Below are positions 8,007 to 13,959 of a stretch of DNA of 14,580 nucleotides, piece by piece. Under the pieces are notes generated by a model. That model was not told the origin of the DNA and searched no databases. It worked only from the letters and a program-made list of their open reading frames with translations. This DNA comes from Lonsdalea britannica. GTDB taxonomy: Bacteria > Pseudomonadota > Gammaproteobacteria > Enterobacterales > Enterobacteriaceae. The stretch lies in the NCBI RefSeq assembly GCF_946477055.1, contig NZ_CAMKXG010000063.1, forward strand, positions 1 to 14,580, written 5' to 3'. Made by a program: the position numbers and the translations under genes. The number at the start of each line of letters is the position of its first letter. Within the stretch, counting starts at the first letter, position 1.

Positions 8007-8369
8007 ATGGACTATGAATTTTTGCGTGATGTCACCGGCGTGGTCATCGTGCGTATGTCGATGGGGCATGAGGCCGTAGGGCATTGGCTCAATGAAGAAG
8101 TCAACGGTCAGCTGGCGGTGCTGGATGAGGTGGAAGCTGGCGCGCGCTCGGTGCTCGGCAGCGAACGTCAGTGGCAGTTGCAGGGGCACGAATACTCCCT
8201 GCTGTTGGATGAAGAAGAGGTCATCATCCGCGCCAATCAGCTCTCTTTAACCTGCGACGAGATGGAAGAAGGGATGAGCTACTACGATGAGGAAAGTCTG
8301 TCTCTGTGCGGGCTGGAGGATTTCCTCGCGCTGCTCTCGAAATACCGGCAGTTCATACAAACGCGGTAA
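8007..8369 (+). CDS. yacL: YacL family protein (UPF0231), function unknown
   Basis: This 120-residue acidic protein closely matches E. coli YacL, which also lies just downstream of acnB. The start [28 protein letters not shown] and [19 protein letters not shown] are shared. The ATG at 8007 has AGGAG seven bases upstream and gives the same length as E. coli; the 49 upstream in-frame codons are rejected as coding because they have no counterpart and precede the ribosome binding site. The protein has no signal peptide, membrane segment or recognised catalytic motif. The terminator after acnB makes it a separate unit. No confident promoter was found in the 200 bases upstream, which hold a GC-rich stem around 7909-7930. 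Confidence 0.93.
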   Translation: MDYEFLRDVTGVVIVRMSMGHEAVGHWLNEEVNGQLAVLDEVEAGARSVLGSERQWQLQGHEYSLLLDEEEVIIRANQLSLTCDEMEEGMSYYDEESLSLCGLEDFLALLSKYRQFIQTR

Positions 8370-8396
8370 ACGCGCGTTTCTCCTTCCCCAGAAGCA

Positions 8397-8418
8397 GGGA
8401 GCCTGTCTGAGCGCTCCC
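8397..8418. terminator. stem between convergent yacL and the metal transporter operon
   Basis: GGGAGC (8397-8402) pairs with GCTCCC (8413-8418) around a ten-base loop, 27 bases after yacL and 14 bases after the end of the minus-strand binding protein gene. The T-run is poor on both strands. It is the only hairpin in the convergent gap and may serve both transcripts. Confidence 0.4.
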
Positions 8419-8432
8419 TCCCTTCGCGTACG

Positions 8433-9311
8433 TTAACGCATGCTGGCCGCCATCGCGGCGACGTTATGGCTGAATGCCTCCGTGTAGGTGGCTGCCGGAC
8501 CTGTGGCGTCCGTCAGGGCCTCCGGATACAGTTCGCCGCCCGGCTTAGCGCCGCTGGCATTGGCGATCTGTTTCACCAGACGGGGATCGGTCTGGTTTTC
8601 AATGAAATAGCTCTTCACGTGCGTTTGCTTGATCTGGGTGATCAGCTCAGCCACGCCTTTACTGCTGGCTTCCGACTCGGTGGAATAGCCCAGCGGCGCC
8701 AGGAATTTCACGCCATAGGCCGCGGCGAAATAACCAAAGGCGTCGTGGCTGGTCAGCACCCTGCGTTTATCCTGCGGGATGGCGGCGAAGGTCTTTCTGG
8801 CGTTGTCGTCCAGCTGTTGTAACTGCTGGATGTAACGCTCGCCGCGCTGGCGATAATCCTGCGCGTTGTCCGGATCGGCCTTGATCAGCGCCTCCAGAAT
8901 ATTGCGCGCATAGATGACCCCATTCGCCATGCTGTTCCAGGCATGAGGATCCGTGGCGGTTTTGCCGTCTTCGACCAAGGTTAACGGCGTGACGCCCGTT
9001 GAGGCGGTAACCACCTCCCCCTTATAGCCCGAAGCGGCGATCAGCCGGTCAAGCCAGCCTTCCAGTCCCAGCCCGCTGACGAACACTACATCCGCCTTCG
9101 CCAGCGTTTTGCTGTCTTTCGGCGACGGCTCGAACTCATGCGGGTCGCCATTCGGTCCGACCAAATCGGTGACGTGAACGTGTTCGCCACCAATCTGAGT
9201 GACCATATCCCCGAGTACCGAAAAGCTGGCGACGACGTCGAGATCTTTCGCCATCGCCAACGGACTCATCAGAAAGCCGGACAGCAGGAGTAATAAAGTA
9301 GAACGTTTCAA
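8433..9311 (-). CDS. zinc/manganese ABC transporter substrate-binding protein (AztC/TroA-like, ZnuA superfamily)
   Basis: This periplasmic metal-binding protein of the cluster A-I (SBP_bac_9) family feeds the permease and ATPase encoded upstream. Counting from the TTG at 9311 it has 292 residues with a clean signal peptide (KR, then a leucine run, cut near AMA/KD at 21-22). Candidate ligands are His58 (GDPHEFEPSP), His123 (DPHAW), His189 (TSHDAFGYFAAAYG) and Glu264 (LYPEAL), where AztC and TroA usually have Asp. The His-rich loop typical of ZnuA is absent. The TTG start has GAGGG seven bases upstream; an ATG at 9341, overlapping the permease stop by one base, would add ten residues before the signal peptide and remains possible. 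The STESEASSKGVAELI and LYPEALTDATGPAATY segments resemble AztC. Zinc is favoured because of the His third ligand and the Zur-like box; manganese is not excluded. Confidence 0.9.
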   Translation of the reverse strand: MKRSTLLLLLSGFLMSPLAMAKDLDVVASFSVLGDMVTQIGGEHVHVTDLVGPNGDPHEFEPSPKDSKTLAKADVVFVSGLGLEGWLDRLIAASGYKGEVVTASTGVTPLTLVEDGKTATDPHAWNSMANGVIYARNILEALIKADPDNAQDYRQRGERYIQQLQQLDDNARKTFAAIPQDKRRVLTSHDAFGYFAAAYGVKFLAPLGYSTESEASSKGVAELITQIKQTHVKSYFIENQTDPRLVKQIANASGAKPGGELYPEALTDATGPAATYTEAFSHNVAAMAASMR

Positions 9312-9340
9312 TTTTTTTCCCTCAGTGTGTGACGCAATCA

Positions 9341-10195
9341 TCAACGGCGCGTGCGTAACATGCCGCCGTTAGAGCCAAAAAATACGGAAATGCAGAAGAG
9401 GAGGGTGGCGGTCAGAATCACCGCTGGCCCGGCGGGCAAATCGGCGTAATACGACCATAGCAGCCCAATCAGGCTGGCGATGCAGCCGATAGCGACTGAC
9501 AACGCCAGCATCATGCTGAGACGTTGAGTCCAGAAGCGTGCGCAGGCGGCGGGGAGCATCATCATACCGACCGCCATCAGCGTGCCGAGCAGTTGGAATC
9601 CCGCCACCAGATTAAGTACCACCAGCGATAAAAACAGACCGTGGATGGCGGCGCGGGCGCGTCCCGACAGCATGCGCATGAAGGTGACGTCGAACGACTC
9701 CATCACCAGAGCGCGGTAGATCACCGCCAGTATCAGCACCGACGCGGAAGTAATGACGCCGATGGTCAGCAGCGCGGGAGCGTCGATGGCCAGAATCGAT
9801 CCGAACAATACATGCAGCAGGTCGACGCTGGAGCCGCGTAGCGAAACCAGCGTGACGCCGAGCGCCAGCGATCCGAGGTAAAAACCGGCGAAGCTGGCAT
9901 CCTCCTTGAGCTCGGTGCGACGGCTGACCAGTCCGGACATCATGGCGACGGCCAGCCCGGCGACGAAGCCGCCGATTCCCATCGCCACCAGCGACATGCC
10001 GGAGATGAGATAGCCGATGGCGACGCCCGGCAGGACGGCGTGGGACAGGGCATCGCCGATCAGGCTCATTCGACGCAGCAGCAGAAAACAGCCCAGCGGC
10101 GCGGCCCCGAGCGTCAGCGCGAAACAGCCGACCAACGCCCGCCGCATAAACCCGAAGTCGGCGAACGGCTGGGTGAGCAGATGAATGAAGATCAC
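9341..10195 (-). CDS. zinc/manganese ABC transporter permease (ABC-3 family, AztB/ZnuB-like)
   Basis: This 284-residue inner-membrane protein forms the metal channel of the ABC importer. It is very hydrophobic, with about eight helices, and carries the family landmark RRMSLIGDALSHAVLPGVAIGY near residues 41-62 and a coupling-type region around MESFDVTFMRMLSG. The start is a GTG at 10195 whose bases overlap the TGA of the ATPase gene (GTGA), so the two are translationally coupled. The stop overlaps or abuts the binding protein start. The N-terminus MIFIHLLTQPFADFGFMRRA is typical. Substrate follows from its partners. Confidence 0.93.
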   Translation of the reverse strand: MIFIHLLTQPFADFGFMRRALVGCFALTLGAAPLGCFLLLRRMSLIGDALSHAVLPGVAIGYLISGMSLVAMGIGGFVAGLAVAMMSGLVSRRTELKEDASFAGFYLGSLALGVTLVSLRGSSVDLLHVLFGSILAIDAPALLTIGVITSASVLILAVIYRALVMESFDVTFMRMLSGRARAAIHGLFLSLVVLNLVAGFQLLGTLMAVGMMMLPAACARFWTQRLSMMLALSVAIGCIASLIGLLWSYYADLPAGPAVILTATLLFCISVFFGSNGGMLRTRR

Positions 10196-10887
10196 TGCAC
10201 TCTCCTCAGCGGGGTAATGGGCGAGGGCGGCGGCGACAGCAGCTCATGGCAGTCGCCCCAGCGAGGACCGTCTTCGTTCAGCATGACGACGCGGGGAAAG
10301 TGCTGCTCCACCTGTTCCAGATCGTGCAACACCGCCAGCAGGGTACGCCCTTCTTCGTGCAGCTGCCGGATGACCTGCCATAGCATGCGGACCGTCTCGG
10401 CATCGATGCCGGTGAACGGCTCGTCCAGCAAAATAATCGGGGAGCGCATCACCAGAAGCCGGGCGAACAGAACACGTTGGAGCTGACCGCCGGAGAGCTG
10501 ACCAATGTGGACGTGTTCGACGTCGCTCATACCGACAGTGTCCAGCGCTGAGCGGGCCTGCCGTCGCAGCGCGGGCGTCAGTCGTCCAAACAGGCCGCTG
10601 TCCGGTACGCAGCCCATCAGCACCAGATCGCCGACGCTGATGGGAAATTGACGGTCAAACTCGGACAGCTGCGGTAAATAGCCTATCGGCCGCGTGACGT
10701 CCGGCGCGATGCAGACGCAGCCGGACAGCGGCGGCATTAGCCCGGCCAGCGTTTTCAACAACGTCGACTTTCCGCTGCCGTTGGGGCCGATGATGGCGGT
10801 GAGCGAACCCGGTTCGAAGCTGCCGTTAATCGTCCCCAGCGGCGCATGCCGGTGATACCCGTAGGTGAGGTGGTGTAATGCGATCAT
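10192..10887 (-). CDS. zinc/manganese ABC transporter ATP-binding protein (AztA/ZnuC-like)
   Basis: This 231-residue ATPase powers the importer. All ABC motifs are intact: Walker A GPNGSGKST (34-42), Q-loop Gln73, signature LSGGQ (131-135), Walker B IILLDEP with catalytic Glu156, and H-loop His188. The ATG at 10887 is chosen over upstream codons because it overlaps the TGA of the small gene in front (ATGA) and begins MIALHHLTYGY, the normal start of such ATPases; the frame stays open 11 codons further. It is the second gene of the operon, and its stop overlaps the permease start. The order ATPase, permease, binding protein matches aztABC rather than the divergent znuA/znuCB arrangement of E. 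coli; no aztD-like gene is present. Confidence 0.94.
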   Translation of the reverse strand: MIALHHLTYGYHRHAPLGTINGSFEPGSLTAIIGPNGSGKSTLLKTLAGLMPPLSGCVCIAPDVTRPIGYLPQLSEFDRQFPISVGDLVLMGCVPDSGLFGRLTPALRRQARSALDTVGMSDVEHVHIGQLSGGQLQRVLFARLLVMRSPIILLDEPFTGIDAETVRMLWQVIRQLHEEGRTLLAVLHDLEQVEQHFPRVVMLNEDGPRWGDCHELLSPPPSPITPLRRVQ

Positions 10888-10988
10888 GCGAGTGTGACCG
10901 CCCAGGAAATCAGTCCCCACAGCAGGGTCAGCACCAGAGCGACGATGACGACGCGGGTCAGTGTGGAAAAGGAATAAAGGCTCTGCAT
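10884..10988 (-). CDS. 34-residue single-pass membrane peptide, first gene of the metal transporter operon
   Basis: This frame is too short for usual gene callers. It starts at an ATG at 10988 with AGGGGG five bases upstream and ends at a TGA (10884-10886) that overlaps the ATPase start as ATGA, the classic coupling overlap. It encodes a short polar start (MQSLYSFSTLTR), then one hydrophobic helix over about residues 12-34 (VVIVALVLTLLW, GLISWAVTLA). The Arg before the helix suggests N-in topology. It lies between the Zur-like box and the transporter genes, so it should be made with them. Small membrane subunits such as KdpF and CydX are known for other complexes. A role in stabilising or tuning this transporter is inference; I know of no named family for it. 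Confidence 0.7.
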   Translation of the reverse strand: MQSLYSFSTLTRVVIVALVLTLLWGLISWAVTLA

Positions 10989-11011
10989 GTTCTCCCCCTT
11001 GAATTTGACTA

Positions 11012-11026
11012 TGTTATAACATAACA
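11012..11026 (-). promoter_or_regulatory. Zur-type operator upstream of the metal transporter operon
   Basis: The plus-strand 15-mer TGTTATA-A-CATAACA matches the enterobacterial Zur box pattern TGTTATA-N-TATAACA at 13 of 14 defined positions. A perfect 14-base palindrome TATGTTATAACATA overlaps it at 11010-11023. It lies 24 bases upstream of the small gene's start codon, where a bound repressor would block RNA polymerase. This points to repression by zinc-loaded Zur and hence to zinc as substrate. The site does not resemble the E. coli MntR box. Confidence 0.7.
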
Positions 11027-11108
11027 AAATGCAGGCGCGGCGTTTCAGACGTAAAAAAGTTTTTCAGGACGTCTTGAGCCCGTGTTGAGAGTGGCAACAC
11101 TATGATAA

Positions 11109-11151
11109 ACGAGTCAGGCCCGCGCTCCGGAGAGACGCGGGCCTGACTCGT
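11109..11151 (-). terminator. terminator after the SemiSWEET gene
   Basis: A perfect 16-pair inverted repeat (ACGAGTCAGGCCCGCG at 11109-11124 and its complement at 11136-11151) encloses an 11-base loop. Read on the minus strand it is followed by TTTATC. It begins 33 bases after the minus-strand stop at 11185 and separates the dehydrogenase/SemiSWEET transcript from the downstream zinc operon. Confidence 0.75.
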
Positions 11152-11184
11152 CAGTAAGAACGCCGCGCGGGGCGTCCTGAAGGA

Positions 11185-11601
11185 TTACAGCTGCTTGTTC
11201 AGCGGGTCGGCGACGGGTATACGGCGACGCGATGGCATCGGCGTCACCTTGATGGTGCGGCGGCGCGAGGGCTTGATTTCACGTTCATGGTAAAGCTTCA
11301 GAACGATCACCACCAACGCCAGCACGGCGGTAATGCCGTTGGCCGTCATGACAGGAATATCTTGTACGTTGAAGCCGTACGCGGTCCACGACGTCACCCC
11401 GAAGAACAGGGCGGCATACATCCCAAGAGAGATACCGGTCGTGTCTTTATTGCGAATGATGTGCAGCACCTGCAGGAAAAAAGAGCCGGTGGTGACCCAG
11501 GCAGCCAGCGCCCCGAGCGCCATCGGCCAGCGATAAAGTATGGCAATCGCGGCAGCGGCCGCTACCATCGTTCCCGTAACGATCGTGATGTTCTTCTTCA
11601 T
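11185..11601 (-). CDS. SemiSWEET-like (PQ-loop/MtN3) membrane protein with basic C-terminal tail
   Basis: This 138-residue protein has the three-helix SemiSWEET core, a family of dimeric sugar transporters: helix 1 around ALAAWVTTGSFFLQVLHIIR (31-50), then DTTGISLGMYAALFFGVTSW, and helix 3 around MTANGITAVLALVVIVL (85-101). Trp72 and Asn88 occupy places usually conserved for sugar binding. Three features are odd. The PQ motif is LQ (Leu43-Gln44), so the hinge proline is missing. An additional hydrophobic stretch precedes the core (about 5-24). A ~30-residue basic tail contains two PSRRR repeats (111-115 and 123-127). The ATG at 11601 has AAGGAG six bases upstream, lying inside the last codons of the dehydrogenase gene, and one base separates that stop from this ATG, so the genes are coupled. 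A polyol or sugar substrate is inferred. Confidence 0.82.
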   Translation of the reverse strand: MKKNITIVTGTMVAAAAAIAILYRWPMALGALAAWVTTGSFFLQVLHIIRNKDTTGISLGMYAALFFGVTSWTAYGFNVQDIPVMTANGITAVLALVVIVLKLYHEREIKPSRRRTIKVTPMPSRRRIPVADPLNKQL

Positions 11602-11602
11602 A

Positions 11603-13012
11603 TTATGCTCCTTCACTCACCGGCTGCAGCACCGCGCGAACTTCTTCAACGGCGGAGCTCAGGTGGTCAGCTAATGCTTCATGATGGCGTAATGAACCAA
11701 ACAGCGCGGGGTGTTGCGAGAACGCGGTCAGCGGATCTTCGGATGAGAAAATGGCGTCAAAGTCGACGCTGTCGATGGCGCGATCTTCATAGCTGAAGGG
11801 CAGTTCGCCAGCATGATGCTGCTGCATAAAGAGGAAAAACAGCGCGGGCAGGCGCAGCGTCGCTCGCGGGATTTCATTCTGATGATACCGGTCTTTCAAC
11901 GTCGGCACGATAAATCCATGCAGTTTGGCGATGCTATCCGAAGAGACGCGGGCCACGGTGTCGCGGACGCCGCAGTTGCCGAAGCGCGCCAGCACGCTTT
12001 CGCACTCCTCTTCCTGCACGTGAGTGATACCGCGGCTGCGAAGAGCGGGCAGGACATCCTGCATCACGTAGTCTCGTACCCATGACGTGATCTGCGGCGT
12101 CAGACTTTCATCGATGTAGCGCTTGTCCTGCAAAGCGCCAGCCCAGGCGATGCCGCTGTGGCTGGCATTCAGTAGGCGGATCTTGGCTTCTTCCACCGTC
12201 GTGACGTTCTCAACAAATTCGACGCCCACCTCTTCCAGCGGCGGACGTTCGCTCACGAAATGATCTTCGATCACCCAGCGGGCGTAGCGTTCGGCGGAAA
12301 GCGGCGCCGCATCGTCGGTAATACCCTGTTTTTCCAGACGTTGATAAAGCGCTTCGTCAAACTTGGGCGTGATGCGGTCGACCATGCTGTTCGGCGCGGA
12401 AGTGTTGTCTTTCATCCATTCCACGAGATCCTGACGCTCTTTGGCGACGAGGAATTCACGCAGACCTTGCGAGAAGCTGTCGCCATTTTGCAGCAGGTTG
12501 TCGCAGCACAGTAAGGTCACCGGGCCGCTTTTCTGTTGCTGACGGGCGGTCAAGATCAGCGTCAATGCGCCATATAAAGTATTTATTTCACCTTCATCGC
12601 GAAGATCGGCCTGCACCGCGGAGTGCGTAAGATCGAGATGGCCATCGTCGTCCAGGAAGTAACCTCCCTCGGTAACGGTGAAAGAAATAATTTTTGTCTC
12701 AGGGGCGGCGCCTATAGCTACCGTGGAGGCCAACTGGCCGTCCCAAAGAATGATCTGATCGACTGCGTCTATGGTCTCGTAGGTATGTTCGCCGTCAGGG
12801 GAAATCGTTTCAAGCGTGTAGAGACCGTTCTGAGATTTGAGCTGCTGTAGCGTTTTTTGCGTTGAGCTATTTCGAATGTTGGATAGCGCCATGTGCCATC
12901 GTTCGTTGCCCTGCTTTCGCAGCTGATTAAGGTACCAGGCCTGATGCGATCGAAAGAACGCACTGGCACCCAGATGAAGCCAAATAGAGGAATCTGTAGT
13001 TGATATAGGCAA
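11603..13012 (-). CDS. mannitol dehydrogenase family protein, D-arabinitol 4-dehydrogenase-like
   Basis: This 469-residue NAD-dependent polyol dehydrogenase belongs to the long-chain mannitol dehydrogenase family (with MtlK, UxaB, UxuB, DalD). The catalytic motif K-x4-N-x2-H is present as Lys277, Asn282 and His285 (AKIRLLNASHSGIAWAG). The N-terminal segment WLHLGASAFFRSHQAWYLNQ, then SNIRN, FTVTEGGYFL, CDNLLQNG and NSMVDRITP, resemble Klebsiella DalD, which oxidises D-arabinitol to D-xylulose, more than fructuronate reductases. Substrate is therefore inferred, not shown. The start is a TTG at 13012 with AAGGA six bases upstream; it places WLHLG ten residues in, as in DalD, and no ATG or GTG fits. 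The SemiSWEET gene follows after one base. No kinase or dedicated repressor gene is adjacent. Confidence 0.88.
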   Translation of the reverse strand: MPISTTDSSIWLHLGASAFFRSHQAWYLNQLRKQGNERWHMALSNIRNSSTQKTLQQLKSQNGLYTLETISPDGEHTYETIDAVDQIILWDGQLASTVAIGAAPETKIISFTVTEGGYFLDDDGHLDLTHSAVQADLRDEGEINTLYGALTLILTARQQQKSGPVTLLCCDNLLQNGDSFSQGLREFLVAKERQDLVEWMKDNTSAPNSMVDRITPKFDEALYQRLEKQGITDDAAPLSAERYARWVIEDHFVSERPPLEEVGVEFVENVTTVEEAKIRLLNASHSGIAWAGALQDKRYIDESLTPQITSWVRDYVMQDVLPALRSRGITHVQEEECESVLARFGNCGVRDTVARVSSDSIAKLHGFIVPTLKDRYHQNEIPRATLRLPALFFLFMQQHHAGELPFSYEDRAIDSVDFDAIFSSEDPLTAFSQHPALFGSLRHHEALADHLSSAVEEVRAVLQPVSEGA

Positions 13013-13083
13013 ACCCTTTCCTTACTCCATTGGAGATAATTTATTCAATATTAAGGGTAGCATTTTTCAGGTGAGATTAAAAA

Positions 13084-13099
13084 TGTGATACTTATCATG
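13084..13099 (-). promoter_or_regulatory. candidate CRP site upstream of the polyol dehydrogenase gene
   Basis: TGTGA-TACTTA-TCATG matches the CRP core TGTGA-N6-TCACA at eight of ten positions, with a perfect left arm. An extended -10 (TGCTACCCT on the minus strand, hexamer 13059-13054) would put transcription start near 13047 and the site near -44, close to but not exactly the class II position. Catabolite control would fit a sugar-alcohol gene. Confidence 0.32.
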
Positions 13100-13135
13100 G
13101 TGTTAAGTATGGTATGAGCGATATTGGGGCAAACG

Positions 13136-13195
13136 GGCCGACGAGTGAGAGGGCAATTTCGGTTGCTTGAAATTGATGTCTCAGCACCGTCGGCC
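13136..13195 (-). terminator. three-tier hairpin downstream of the GH12 gene
   Basis: Three nested perfect inverted repeats share one axis: GGCCGACG/CGTCGGCC (13136-13143 with 13188-13195), TGAGA/TCTCA, and CAATTTC/GAAATTG around an eight-base loop. The structure begins nine bases after the minus-strand GH12 stop. Only a short GTTTG follows on the minus strand, so it may act as a terminator or as a 3'-end stabiliser. Confidence 0.5.
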
Positions 13196-13203
13196 TCGGC
13201 AGA

Positions 13204-13959
13204 TTAATGGATGCTGACGTTCCATTTGGAGATGCTAAAGGTACCCGAGCCTTTATACAGTTCGGTGCCGAATTCGATGCTGCTGAGGTACTTGGTGTTG
13301 CTCATCCACTGCTTCGCGTTGACCAGATAATCCGTGAAATTCTTGATGTTGAGTTTGGAGGCGGTCTGGTTGCTTTTGATCACGAAGGAGTAAATATTCC
13401 AGCCGCTGCCGTAGCCCTTATACAGATCCCAAGGGATGCCGCCTATCGTGACGGTATTCACATAAGAACCTGCGGGTATCGCATTGGTGCTGTTCATCCA
13501 GATCATCAGCTCATCGGTCGGTGTTGAATACCAGTTGGCATTGTTGTCGGAGTGAAACCAGATATCGTAAGCGACGTTGTACATGCCCGTTGCGTTGGAA
13601 AAAGACCAGGCCGCGCTGGTGTTGATGTTTTTGTTTTCGGACAGCCGCACGGGCAGTCCGGTATTGGTTCCGTATCCCGTCGTCCAGTGCCAGCCGTGCA
13701 CAATGGAGGGGTAGCCTTTCACCGAGTTGGCATCGCTGGGCCATGACCACGACCATCCCATGTTGGTGGCGCTGTTAAGGTAAATGGCCTGCTGCCCGTT
13801 AGGCACGGCGCTTTTGCCCCAGGTATTGTTGTAAACATAATCGATGCCGCTCGGCAGGTAGAGTTTGGCATTATCGCCAGAGGCCGAGGCCGCCAAGGCG
13901 CTGCCGTTGGCCAATAATACCGCCATCGCGAGAGTGGTAAGACCGGATGTTTTTTTCAT
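13204..13959 (-). CDS. celS: secreted endo-1,4-beta-glucanase, glycoside hydrolase family 12 (CelS-like)
   Basis: This 251-residue enzyme should cleave internal beta-1,4 bonds of cellulose or xyloglucan in plant cell walls outside the cell. A Sec signal peptide (MKK..., hydrophobic core, cut near ALA/AS at 23-24) leads a single GH12 domain. The GH12 landmarks are NNTWG (44-48), GWSWSWPS, YPSIVHGWHW, YDIWFHSD, PTDELMIWMN with nucleophile Glu150, FTDYLVNAKQW and SSIEFGTELYKG with acid/base Glu233. Both catalytic glutamates are present. It resembles the CelS cellulase of Pectobacterium carotovorum and has no carbohydrate-binding module. The ATG at 13959 has AAGGAG six bases upstream. CelS-type enzymes leave the cell through the Out type II system, which is not in this window. 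The symbol is by similarity; a paralogue is possible. Confidence 0.92.
   Translation of the reverse strand: MKKTSGLTTLAMAVLLANGSALAASASGDNAKLYLPSGIDYVYNNTWGKSAVPNGQQAIYLNSATNMGWSWSWPSDANSVKGYPSIVHGWHWTTGYGTNTGLPVRLSENKNINTSAAWSFSNATGMYNVAYDIWFHSDNNANWYSTPTDELMIWMNSTNAIPAGSYVNTVTIGGIPWDLYKGYGSGWNIYSFVIKSNQTASKLNIKNFTDYLVNAKQWMSNTKYLSSIEFGTELYKGSGTFSISKWNVSIH

Noticed and set aside
11047..11100. Small inverted repeats AGACGT/ACGTCT and GTGTTG/CAACAC between the zinc operon and the next terminator
   Set aside because: They are only six pairs each, with no match to a known operator and no consistent position relative to a promoter.
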